A DNA stretch of 64,000 bases, taken from contig JANUWF010001213.1 in the NCBI GenBank assembly GCA_026120185.1, positions 1,116,001-1,180,000 on the forward strand. The letters run 5' to 3'. This DNA comes from Voacanga thouarsii (taxonomy: Eukaryota; Streptophyta; Magnoliopsida; Gentianales; Apocynaceae). A model generated the notes under the pieces. It ran no database searches, was not told where the DNA came from, and saw only the letters and a program-made list of their open reading frames with translations. A program made the position numbers and the translations under genes. Positions 35,831-47,106 of this stretch are shown here, piece after piece; position 1 is the stretch's first letter, and each line of letters starts with the position of its first letter.

Positions 35831-37224
35831 AATACTATTTTTCAAAAATCTCAAGTATTTAATCCAAAAAATGACTAAATTCACAAAATTCGTATTTTAA
35901 TCATCCGTTAAGGTTTTCAAGCCAATTATGATGTTCATTAGAGCAAAAAATGGCATAAAATAAGTCTTGCTCAGACAACTTTAAATATATTCAGGGATTG
36001 CCAAAATGGTATAAAATATAGCATTTCATGAAAAAAAAAAATAAAGCATACTAGCTTTCAATAAGTTTTAGAAATCAAAGGGAGTCACCTCGTGTCCTAA
36101 ATAAACTTTTTTCGTTCACGGGCAGTTCAACTATCATTTCCACCATTTTCAATGTGTCATTGGCCATTTACCAAACATCAATTTTAGGTTTAGTCGTGTT
36201 TGGTCGAAAAATAGCCGACGGTTAGCCGATGTTTAGCTGACGTGCCTAGCCGACGGTCAGCCGTCGTTCAAGAAAATGCACGATGGTCGTTCGCGTTATT
36301 TTTTCGTTGTTTGTTCAATTCTCCTATTTTGATTTTTCCATATCTTTTCTCTCTTCATGAACAAGGAATTACATTCATGTTCCCCATTCATTTCATACCA
36401 AAATCACACAATTAATTATTCCTAAGTTCATTCATTTTCCAACCAATTTTCTGGAATTTCGCTGCTTGAGACTCGATTTTTTTTTTTTTTTTTGCAAATA
36501 ACTTTCAATCCACAACTCTGATTGGGCTCTTTGATATATCAAAATGACCGTAGGACTCTTAAATTTAATTCTATATAAGCTCTTTCTTGAGTTCAAGTTT
36601 CTATGATACAATACTAGGCAAAAATAGCCCTAATAGTTTGCCTAATCTCAACCATTCATGTCATCCTTTGGTTTCCTTTAACCTTTAACACCTTGAGAAC
36701 ACGAAATTCATTCAATTTTCCCTTCAAACCATCTTTGAGCCTTCAATTTTCAGATTCCAACAACGCATGAAAGTCATGTTTATTCAACACAACTTCACTT
36801 CTTTCAATCAAAAGCTAATATAATTAATCCTTCTAACCAATTAACTTTAATTTTTATTCCACTTTGATCCTTATTTCATCAACCAAGATCAACCCTTCAA
36901 ACTACCATGAAAACCCATTCCTTTATCACATAAAACATTATCCATATATCCTCTAGGCAGCCGACATACATAGTTACACAAAAAGTTCACAAACAAAGTT
37001 TATAAACCCTAACTTTTGATCCAAAATCAAGACATGAAAATCATGTTTTAATATTAAAATTAATATAAAAAATGATCACCATTCATCCAACAACAACTTT
37101 AATTCTAGTAAGGTAGGGTTTTACCTTGTATTTAGAGCTCTTTGGTGTGATTTGCTCCAAGAATCTCTCAAGAACACACACACACTACACCAAGAACACA
37201 CTAGCTACCTTTTTTCTCTCTCTT

Positions 37225-37600
37225 TTTGCTAATTTTTTAAATTTAATTTTCTCTTTTTTTTCCTTCCTTGTGGCTGCCAAAATTATGGCTATAAAACAGC
37301 CTTCTCACTGCCATATCTCATCAGAATTTTGGCCAAGAAAATTTTAATTCAATTAATTGTATGCTGGTTTTCATGTAGGTGTATTCTAATCACAATATTA
37401 CACACCATTTCCTTGATTTTCTTCCTTAATTTTTCTTTTCTCTTCTTTCTTGTGGCTGCCGATTTTTTCTGGCCATTTTCCAGCCATTCCACCGCTATCT
37501 TCATGAAAAAATATTGGCCAAATAAATTGATCAAGGCATTAATTATATTGCTCCACAAATGATGTATTCCAATCACAATTAAACACATCATTCTTCTACT
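37225..37600. repeat. tandem duplication, unit about 200 bp, in the LTR
   Basis: Two diverged copies. Each has TTTCTT.TTTTTTC-rich sequence, then CTTGTGGCTGCC, a TTGGCCAA block, and (G/A)TGTATTC(T/C)AATCACAAT near the end. A third partial echo (ATACCAATCACAAAATT) lies at about 37,678. Confidence 0.72.
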
Positions 37601-38330
37601 TATTTTATAATTCTTTAATTCCATGTATCTTGCATGAAATCTTCATACAACCTCTCATAAATTAACACATGTTCATGGATACCAATCACAAAATTCTAAA
37701 CATTCAAAATTTTGACCGCATTTTCAATTTTTCTCAGAAATGACCAAAATTAGGTCCAAAATGGAAAAATATTTTAGTTTACCATTCAACTCCAAAAACT
37801 CCACTGAATCCATTAGTAATACTTAAATCCTTCAATTCTTTCTCAGTTGGGTCAAAATCGTTGGTGTGGTTAAAATAACGAAAATGCCCCCGATAACCCG
37901 AATAACTTAATTCGCACCAAAACGTGCGTTTCATTGCACTGATCAATCTCCATTCTCAGTGTACCCTCAAATTCTTATTTTATTCACAATAGTAGCCTTC
38001 TAAAGATTTAGGGTACGGGTAGAACAAATCCAATAATTACATCCAGGTCTTGACAAAATGTTATTATACCAAAATATTTGTTTCTTTATACTGATCTTAT
38101 TTTGTTCTGTCCATTGATACAAATTCTCATCCTATTACAAATAGTAGCTAATCGAAGGTTAAAATGCGGGGTATTACATGGCATACATTGTTATCTAAAT
38201 AGAATCATTAAAAAAGTAAGTTAGCCTCATGTATAATATTTTATATGCACAACATTAAAACTTTTACCCTTGAAATCCTTAATAACCATCTCAACATACT
38301 GGATAGAACCTAATCTTCTACAAGGCCTGG

Positions 38331-41300
38331 TGATGCATAAATTTTGGGTGTATAAAAAATCATCAAATTTAAATCCATTCCTTAGTCAAGTTTTAATTAA
38401 AACATTAATCCCAAAATATACATACGAGCAAGTATATTCATCGCAAGCATAGCATAGAAAATTAACGAGTATTGATCCCCAAAAGAACAAGTACACACTA
38501 ATCATTTTTCATTCATTGTTTAATTGACCCAACTAAAGTGAGAAAATAAGAAAAAGAAAAATAAAGTAATATATACAACTAGCAATTCTCTTAGATAAAG
38601 TAATAAAGTAATATCCTAGAAAACATGATAATGAATCAACTAGCAATTCTCTCAATTAATTACCATCTTGGCATCATGAAGGGGTATAAAATAAAATTCA
38701 ATCATTTCCCAAGTCATGAATCTACTTAAATAAATTCTACTTTGTTTCCCAATCCTTGGAATCACTACCTTTTGATTAAATTAACAGATTTTCTAATCAA
38801 GCTAACATAACCAAAACATGCATTAAGCTCAATTCCTCATAAATATGAAATTAGCTAATGACCATTTGATCGAGGTGAAATAAACTAATCTTTGATTACT
38901 TTAGTACTATAATCCTAACTTTGTCACCTAAGTCCATTAAGATTTGACACATACAAAATCAATGCAATAAACTCTTAACATTGTTTTCGCAAGTCAATTA
39001 GAAGAACTCGCATTAATAACCAATTATAAAAAGTAATCAAATACCAAAGATGATAAAGAATTGATCAAATAACTAAATGAACACAAAATCATAAATCCAA
39101 AATAATGTTAAATTATAATAAAAATATTGAATACATCATTGTTTAAGAATAGGAAAATAAAGATAATAGAAAACACTCATAGACAAGCATCTTTCTTCTC
39201 TCTTGAAGACTTTCTTGAGCAACCCTCCTTGATTTGGTGAATTCCTCCTTTAATGAATGTTTAGAATTTTAGCTCTTGGATCCACGCTCAATTCCTTATG
39301 TTTTTTCTTGCTTTTATAGGCCTCTTTGATGCTAAATTCGTAGTTTGGAAAGTCTTGGCTGAGCAGGATTCAAAAAATACCAAAAATCATTGGAAAATTC
39401 TTAAATTCATGATAGGATTTTGGCATCCTAGAATGGGCCTGGTGTCAGGTGCAGTCTGTTGGGTATCTCTGGCTCGTATCGTATACGGTGCAGCGGAAAA
39501 TAAAATGAGATACTCTCTCAGGACCCATCTATGTGTGGAAAATAAGACATAAAGAGAGTAAAGGTAATAGCTTTTATCTTTGGGTGATCATCCAAAGAAC
39601 AAAATTTCTTCTTCAAATCAGGGCGCGATCTAGCAATCCTCGTGATCAACCTCCACGTGAGTTGAACGTCTAACCACTATAATCACAGTGTGTGATTATC
39701 TCTAACAGTGATCCACACAGAGGATACACTCAAGCACCAAAATTTCCTGTGCTAGCAGAAAAAGATGGTGGCCAGGGTTCTTTGATCAAGATCAAATTGA
39801 GAAGGAGAAGAGAGGAAGTTGTTGTTTCGTGGCTCTTGGTTTTTCATGTGTGTTTTCAGCTAGAGTTTTTTGTGTGTTACATATACTATATATTACAAGA
39901 AATTTTCCTCCCAAAACTGAGAATTCTAATCCTATTAGAATTCCCTAATTGTAATTGGAAACATCAAATTCTCACAATTACAACTTGGACCACAAATTAT
40001 AACTAATTATAATTTGTCCACAATAACTTCTCTTTATCTCAATCAACCCCACTATGTTATCGAATAACATTTTAAGTATATAATCCTCTATTGTGTGCGA
40101 CCTATTAGGTTTCCCAGTCAATTGGTAGAGAACATGAATTAATCCAAACGTCTTTGAGATTAATAATCCTTAATTAATTAGAATTAATTCTATTAATTCT
40201 AATCAGGATTGGTTTATTAATTCATCAATTAATAAACCCATATTCTCAGATCATGAGTGGTATCTAGCAACACATTATGACCACCCAAGTGTCCAGGAAG
40301 TTAAGTGGCTTGACATGAATCCTTCAATAACAAACTTCAGTGCAATTAACTCCTTTCATCATGCAATATCTCATTCGGTTTGGAGTACAGAATTAGCGCC
40401 AACTCCCTCCAGAAATAATTCTAGCTCGAATACAATAGTACTTGTACCAGGAACCCACTACTCTAGATGTGTATCAATTGGAACTATTTCCAATACACAA
40501 TTGCCATGGCCAAGGACTTCTCGAGTAGTAATTCCTACAAGTGGCTGTGAGATATTCGCCCCTACTATTAAGAGTGGTGAATCCTTTATTGACCCCCTCA
40601 ACTACTTTCGTTTACATCACAATGTACCCAATATCCATCCCATAGGTAGCCCTCGATCGAGCTCCGGAGATTGGAATCAAAGTACAAAACTCAGCAAACA
40701 AAGTACTTTGGAAATCTCAAGTCTAAAGATACTTGCATGTTTGCTATATTGATATTATATCACTGGCACTAAATAGTTATCCATGTGATTATCTCAAAGC
40801 TAGGTCATCCAATAAACTTGTTCCATTAACAAGCATCCATGTGTTAACTTTGAGCATCTCAATACTCACGGTTATGAGAACCACTGCCTGATCAAATCAG
40901 GAAGTCTAACACATGCTAGTCTTAATGCATTAATGATGTCCTGTCTCATTAATACTATGACTAGGGACTATTTAAGTACTAACACCATCCAGTGTAGTAG
41001 GAATCTCATATCATGATCTCTATCATGATTTTCTTAACACAGTGTTGTACTAGGGACTTTATCTAACAGTTATATTACTTAAAGCAAATAAAAGAAACTA
41101 TAAGATAAATAATGCCTTTTATTAAAATAAAATATGTCATATACAATGTACAAGTGATTGCCTCTAAAGTATAACACTAACACAGTTGACCCACCTGACA
41201 CCAGGTGTAAAATGCTTTTCTTTTGAATTTTGCTCTATTTTCCTCTGGCCATCCAGAATGGACTTGGCGCTTGGTCTACTTGCCAGATCTGGCGCTAGGT

Positions 41301-41478
41301 GTGTTTTGGAAAATTCCATGTTTTGCTTGAAATTAACTCAAATTTGCATAAATTTGTCAAAAACACTTTCCATAAGCAAAATATTAAATAGGAAAAAATA
41401 TGCCTAGTTATCATAACAAAAGTATCTCAAAACAACCTCAAATTACTAGGAAATTAATGGTGATTTTAACTCCTATCA
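38331..41478 (-). mobile_element. solo LTR (about 1.42 kb without its nested insert)
   Basis: On the minus strand it runs TGATAGGAGTTAAAATC...TTATGCATCA, with a TATA box (GGCCTATAAAAGC) near 39,320. Flanks CCTGG (38,326-38,330) and CCTAG (41,479-41,483) are a 5-bp duplication with one mismatch in the array sequence AAGGCCTAGTTTAGG. Same family as 16,166-18,143. Interrupted by 39,457-41,182. Confidence 0.88.
39457..41182 (-). mobile_element. solo LTR (1,726 bp) nested in another solo LTR
   Basis: On the minus strand it runs TGTTAGTGTTATACTTTAG...AGATACCCAACA, matching the LTR at 27,502 along its length. Flanks CAGTC (39,452-39,456) and CAGTT (41,183-41,187) are a near-perfect 5-bp duplication. 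The open frame at 40,315-40,752 is antisense to the LTR and shared with the other copy. Confidence 0.9.
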
Positions 41479-42056
41479 CCTAGTTTAGGTTCTTGACCAA
41501 TGAACATTCGCAAAGGAAATTGATGATATTATGGCAACAAGAGTTCGAAGAATAATTTGGGAGTGGGACGCCGTAGCGGATTCGAATTGTGAGAATATCT
41601 ATTAGCTAGATTCTTTAATTTTCATAGCATTTTGGAATTTACAATTTTAAAAAAAATAATCATGGATGGCTTATCAAAAATAAAATTCTTAGGAAAAAAA
41701 TAGAAAAATTGAGACTGGCGACTTAATTTATTACTATTCGTAGTTTTTGGATTAGAGGTAAAATACATTCTTAATGTTATACCACTTCGAATAGGACTCC
41801 AATCCTCCAAGAGTGAAATTTAGCCACGTTACTTTTTTTTTTTTATTTCAATGTAAAAGTTCGAATAGGAAATTTAGATAAGTTACATATCAAGTGATTC
41901 ATAAAAAACTTTAGACATTCCAAACAAGATACATATGGATAGAGGATTCCACATGTAGTAAATATGTTGTTCTCATACCACACATTAAAAGGAATTTTAT
42001 ACAAAACAAAATATCTGCCATATAAGGCTGGAACGACACATCATAGAGCTTTAAAA

Positions 42057-42165
42057 CGTGCTCAGGAGTGCTGAAAAATGACTCTTTTGTGCTGCATTTT
42101 CCAACTTTGGGCTTTTCGGATTATCAAATGATGCAAAAAATATTACCAACAATATAGCTACACAT
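42057..42165 (+). pseudogene. truncated exon-4 relic (in A3)
   Basis: Only the middle of exon 4 remains (CGTGCTCAGGAGTGCTG, then GCTTTTCGG and AATATAGCTACACATTTC); its 5' part and its final codons are deleted. Confidence 0.65.
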
Positions 42166-42540
42166 TTCAAGAAGTTTCTATGTTTTTGTATATGTTTGGG
42201 GAAGAGAAAGAGTGAGAGAAATAGGGAGATTGATCATTTTGTCTATTAATTTGATAGCCATGTTCTAATAATTTATTTAACTGTGCTCATATCATTTATA
42301 TTTCATTTATGTTACTCATATAATAGGATTCCTAACTTCATTGTAGTTTTCTTTTTTGTATTTAAATATGGCAAGAAAATGGTGAAAAACATATGATTTT
42401 CTTTTTCACCTTTTTCTATACGTTAATGCCTTCATGGTAATTGTTGGTGTTTCTGTATTTAAAGTTACTATAGAATGCATTTATTACCATTTTCTCTATT
42501 ATTTTTTGAATTACCTTATTTCTTTTGCATTGTATCTCAG

Positions 42541-43246
42541 GTGCATGTTCTCACAAAAGACATAGTGAGACTCGGAATGATACTTCTGCAATTTTTGTCG
42601 TGCATTATCGTGGATACACTTGTTCTCATGTTTGTGAATTTGTTGTTTGAAATTATTTCTAACTTTGGTTTTCAAAGGCCAACTGAAGTACCTTCCATCT
42701 GAAGAAAAAAATGGGGTAGTCTCTAGTTAGTGATGTTGGAACAATTCCCAAGATCAAATCCAAAGAAATTAAGGTACTTACATAGGCAGTTTAAAATATT
42801 AACAGTAATTATGTGCTACGCACAATTTACATTTTTTTTTTTGCTTCACTGGTTCTCCTAGCAACAACAAAGATTGAAAATTTTTGTGTTGAGTTTTGAA
42901 ATAAAAAATAGAAAAATTAGATGCTATTATACTTGCAGCTGGCTACAGAAGTACAACAAGGAATTGGCTAAAAGTGTTTTAAAATTTCATTTTCAATAAC
43001 AAAAAGTTAACTTGATGAAATAGGAATTTGATTTCCTATTGACTTAGCTATGCTTCTATTTGCACAGGATGATAGTTGCAATTTCAACAAAGAGGGAATG
43101 CTAAGCGAAATGAAACTTGCTCGTTGGAGAGGTGAAAATGGACTCTACTATGCTAGATTTTTAAGATTTAGGCTTTTTGGAAATATCAAATGGTGCAAAA
43201 AAATATTGCCAAAGATATAGCTTCTCATTTTATATACCAAAAGTGA
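42541..43246 (+). pseudogene. Y3: YUCCA10/11-like copy lacking exon 1
   Basis: Exon 2 at 42,541-42,773 (VHVLTKDIVRLGMILLQFLS), exon 3 at 42,852-42,973 (ILAAGYRST) and exon 4 at 43,068-43,246. Exon 1, its promoter and most of intron 1 are gone: A-part sequence ending in GGTGAAAAA runs straight into intron 1 (ACATATGATTTTC). The exon-3 acceptor AG reads TG and exon 2 has a stop after the frame-shifted PSI. Nonfunctional. Confidence 0.85.
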
Positions 43247-43881
43247 TGATCAATTTAATAATTGGTAGCTATATTTGCTATCTCAAGCTTTCAGGAAGTG
43301 TCTATGTTCTTATGTGTGTTAAAGGGGAAAGGGAGAGAGTGTATGGGGGAGGGGGAGAGAGAGATATGTATCATTTAGTCTATAAATTTGTAAGCAAAAT
43401 TCTAGCAGTTAATTTAATTATGCTTATAGTATTTATATTTCATTTATGTTACTCATATAATTTGATTCCCACCTTATTTGTCATTATTTTTATTCAAATT
43501 TGGATGGAAAAATAGTGAAAAGGGAGATAAATCTCATTTCGTAGATTTCATGTATGTCATGAAAATGAAGAAAAAGAAAATAATAGAGTAGGAGTGAAGC
43601 AAAAGATTTAAATCGGTTCTGACGTACATTGTTATCTAAATAGAATCATTAAACAAGTAAGTTGGCCTCGTGTATTATGTTTTACATCCACAACATTAGA
43701 ACTTTTACCCTTAAAATCATTAATTACCATCTCACCGCATTAGATAGAGCCTAATCTTTTACAATGCTTGGTTTATGTTCTTCATCACTGAACATTCGGA
43801 AAGGAAATCATTGATATTGTGGCAACAAGAGTTCGAAGCATATTTTAGGAGTGGGAGGCCGTACCGGATCCGAATTGTGAG
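43247..43881 (+). repeat. array sequence downstream of Y3 and start of part A4
   Basis: 3' flank of Y3 with its purine-rich GAGAGA tract (43,325-43,372), then the start of the next A part near 43,755, cut by the SIRE element at 43,882. The frame at 43,177-43,515 is chance. Confidence 0.75.
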
Positions 43882-45178
43882 TGTTAGCCCTAAGGGCTTT
43901 CTTTTATATTTTGATTTATGATAAACGTTGATATGAACTAACTTGTCAATTTATTGTGATAGGACATGTTTGATTTTTATTCTTCAAAAGTCTTCAAATA
44001 AGAATTGTTGGCAACTATTTCATAGCTGATTTCAAGATTAGAAGATCGAATGAGAAAATTAAAGTATGAGGAGTTATATATCAAGGAAGTTCTTTATGAA
44101 GAATGATAGGCTATGAAGTGTTATTAAGGTATATCTATTAATTCCTATGTCTTTTTATCTCTTGATTTATTTGACTTTACCTTGAAGCTTAAAAGGAGAT
44201 GTTTTCTAAGTTTTTGAAATTCACAGAATTTTGGATGGAACAGTTTGAATCCAAAAGGTTCGTCCAAAATCTTGTAAACTGGGTTGTAAAGTTTTTGTCT
44301 GGGTAGTGCCATTTTGGACTTACCTTTCGGATGCATCTTTGTCCAAAACCCGAGTCCAAAACACGGATGAGTTTAAACAGAAAATTTATAGCCGTTTCTT
44401 TATGACCATTGGCACTCCATTTTTTGGCTCTATAAATAGCCCTTAAAGCAAGATTTGAGACAAGATTTTTGAAACATCTATCTTAGAAATATTATTGCTC
44501 AATATTTTCAAAAATTTCCTTTTATCTAGCTTCAAAGTGAGTTCATTGTGTATCAAAAATAAAAGTATTTTGTGGTTTGTATCCGAGAGAACATCTGCTC
44601 AAGTAAGTGAGCTTATCTTTTTTCTATTGATATTCAAATCTTTGTTGTAGTGTAAGGTTGTTGTGTAAAACCTATAGGGGTGAGCCTTGTGTTGATTTAT
44701 ATTCAAGGTTGTGTGGTAAAACCCATTGGGGTGATCCTTGTTTTGTGTTTGTGTCAAGGTTGTGGAGTAAAACTTAGTGAGGTGATCCTTGATATGTTTG
44801 CTTGACTGAGAGGTTATGGAAAACCTAGTGTGGTGATCCTCTCTTGTATGTGAAATATTTCATTAAGTGAGGTTAATGAAATAGGGTTGAAGATCCTTAA
44901 GTGTGGTGCTTAAGGTAGTGGACGTAGATTATTGTTGATCAAACCACTATACATCTCTTGTCTCATTTTATTCAGTGGTTCATGTACCTTTTTTTTATGT
45001 TCTTTTTCTATTTAAATCTGGATATACATCTACAAGTTCTTGGATAACTTTCTGTACATCTATAAAGTCAGTCCAAGCATCTTGGTGAGCATCACTATTC
45101 AGTGTTTTAGATAAACTAGAAAAATTAATTTTTTTTCTTGCCAAAAACCTTATTCACCCCCCCTCTAAGGTTTTTCAT
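43882..45178 (+). repeat. SIRE 5' LTR
   Basis: TGTTAGCCC...GTTTTTCA. Contains a TATA-like CTCTATAAATAGCCC near 44,432 and several short repeats of the type AAGGTTGTGTGGTAAAACCC...GGTGATCCTTG between 44,650 and 44,860. Confidence 0.95.
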
Positions 45179-45179
45179 T

Positions 45180-45191
45180 TAGTATCAGAGC
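45180..45191 (+). other. SIRE primer binding site
   Basis: TAGTATCAGAGC, the tRNA-Met site with one change (usual TGGTATCAGAGC), one base after the LTR. Confidence 0.85.
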
Positions 45192-45237
45192 AAGTTCTAC
45201 ATATTCTTGGTTTAACAACCTTATAGAAAAGATTTTA

Positions 45238-46498
45238 ATAGCAAGCTCATCCTCTTTTCCATATGTTGATGGGTCTTCAACAAATCATCCTCCTTTGTTT
45301 AATGGAAGCAACTATACTTTCTGGAAAAATAAAATGAAAATTTATGTGTGTTCTATTAGCTTCGAGTTATGGGGTTTAATAGAGAATGGTCCTTTTATTC
45401 CATCAAAGATGATTGATGGTATAAAAATATCTAAACAGAATGATGAGTATAGTGTGGAAGACAATGCGAAAATGACTCTAAATTTTCAAGCTATGAACAT
45501 TTTGTGTTGTGCACTAGATGCGACTGAATACAACCGTGTTAGTGGTTGTGATTCAGCCCATGATATGTGGAGATTGCTTGAAGTCACTCATGAGGGGACT
45601 AACCATGTCAAAGAATCAAAACTGGGGCTTCTTATACATGATTATGAATTATTTACTATAAGTCAAATGAAAGCATCACTAACATATTCACAAGATTTAC
45701 TAATATCTCAAATGGTCTGAAAGCTTACGGAAAGGTTTATTCCCTTGGGGAACAAAACCAGAAAATTCTTGATGCCTTACCAAAAAGCTGGCAGCCTAAA
45801 ACTCTTGCTATTGAAGAATCTAAGGACTTAAAATCCTTACCTACTGAAGAGTTGATCAGATCTCTTTTAACTCATGAGATGAAGATTAAAAGATTTCATG
45901 AATCTGATGATCATAATAGAGGCAGAAAAGGGATTGCGCTAAATGCTGAAAATGAAGATGGAGAAACAAGCCTTTCGGAAAGCAGTGAAGGCATGGAAAT
46001 GGACAATGATGACTTGGCAATGATAGAAAAGAAATTTAGAAGGATGTTCAAGAAAGGAAACAACAAATGAGGAAGGAAGCTTATAAGAAAGAAAGGACAA
46101 ACTTCCAACTTCAAACCTCAATGCTTTGAATGTAAAAGCACCGATCACTTCATTGCAGACTGTCCGGTTGCAAAAGGCAAGGAAGGAAAAACGCTTAAGA
46201 AAAAGAAAGACCTGAAGTTAAAGAAAGGTAAAGGATTGATCAGAGTTTGGGACTTAAATGAAGCTGAGTTTGAAGATGATGAATATGAGGAAGAAATTGC
46301 CAACATTTGCTTCATGGCTTTAGAAAATGAGGTAAACATTTCAACATCAGATTGCATGTCTAATTCGCTTATATCTATGACTAAAAAGCATGTTAATCCT
46401 AATGAGTTGTTATGTGATATGTTTCATGAATTAAAAAAAATGTCCAGAAAAAATAAAGATTTAAAGTTAAAGGTTAAATGTCTGATGAAAAAAAAATG
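45238..46498 (+). pseudogene. gag: SIRE gag (frameshifted)
   Basis: Capsid/nucleocapsid polyprotein. The likely start codon reads ATA (45,238) before GCAAGCTCATCC. Domains in order: LFNGSNYTFWKNKMKIYVCS (UBN2-type opening), WRLLEVTHEGTNHVKESKL, then after a frameshift near 45,675 ILDALPKSWQPK and LTHEMK, then an acidic stretch, a frameshift near 46,068, a CCHC zinc knuckle CFECKSTDHFIADC near 46,120-46,165, and a Glu/Asp-rich region (FEDDEYEEEIANICFMAL). Ends at a stop at 46,498. At least two frameshifts plus the lost start make it inactive. Confidence 0.87.
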
Positions 46499-47106
46499 AA
46501 GCCTTGTTGAATGACTACAAAATGTCTCTTGAAACACATGTGTGTGCTATAATTGAAAAAGATATGATCATGACTGTCATGGACAATGCATCTCTGGAAA
46601 ACAAAAATTTATGTGATAAAATTCAAACTCTTGAATGCATGGTTAGCACCTTTGATAATATGAAGATCAGAGTAAATGATCTTACCAGTTGCATTGAAAA
46701 ATTCACAAATGGTAAAAATAATCTGGAAAAGTTACTTGGAACTCATCATCAAATTGGTAACTGAAGTGGCTTAGGATATAGACACGAGGATAAAGACAAA
46801 ATTTGCAAGCCCAGATTTATTTTAGCAATTAATCAAAGTGGCTTAGGATATGAACATAAGAATAACAACAAAAAGAACAAGTTTCAATATGTTAAACCTG
46901 TTTTTTCTCACAGCACATACAAATCATGCACATACTTTGAAAAATCGAGATATAGAGTTTCAAGATGCCTTATCAAAAGAAAAGTTGAAACTGGTAAAGT
47001 TACATTTTAGAAAATCAAGGAAAATGTTACTAACCTTCATGGACCCAAGAAAATGTGGGTACCAAAAATCATCTCTTCTTCTCATGTATAGGCACGGTCT
47101 TTAAGC
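46499..47106 (+). other. SIRE gag-pol linker region (decayed)
   Basis: The frame at 46,504-46,764 (ending GTHHQIGN) looks like the coiled-coil-prone gag C-terminal part known in SIRE elements. It is followed by two short repeats (SGLGYEHK-like at 46,768 and 46,838), a degraded second knuckle (CTYFEKSRYR), and a conserved-looking KKMWVPKI near 47,052. Confidence 0.6.

Larger units (their letters stand above)
34109..38178 (-). mobile_element. Tekay-like (gypsy) solo LTR, 4,070 bp
   Basis: Ends are TGTAACACCCC and GGGGTATTACA. Flanks TAACA (34,104-34,108) and TGGCA (38,179-38,183) each differ by one base from a TGACA-like target, and the uninterrupted site elsewhere in the array reads CTGACGTACATTG. 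Minus orientation is inferred from the start TGTAATACCCCGC and from the 3' end that resembles the one at 23,961. No gag, pol or primer site is present. Short frames at 34,514, 37,126 and 37,329 are unexplained and low-complexity. Contains a (TA)n tract and two internal tandem repeats listed separately. Confidence 0.83.
38318..42390 (+). repeat. array part A, third copy (A3), split by LTRs
   Basis: Starts CTACAAGGCC, is cut at once by the solo LTR, resumes at 41,484, and ends in a deletion junction with intron 1 of Y3 near 42,390. Distance from A2 is 8,287 bp, or 4,212 after removing the 4,070-bp LTR and its 5-bp duplication. Confidence 0.83.

Noticed and set aside
39692..40006. 104-codon plus-strand frame
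   Set aside because: Lies in the LTR on the strand opposite to its promoter; the corresponding part of the sister LTR at 27,502 does not keep it open, unlike the frame at 40,315.
45911..46357. Three minus-strand Phe/Ser-rich frames
   Set aside because: Antisense shadows of the acidic and lysine-rich part of SIRE gag.
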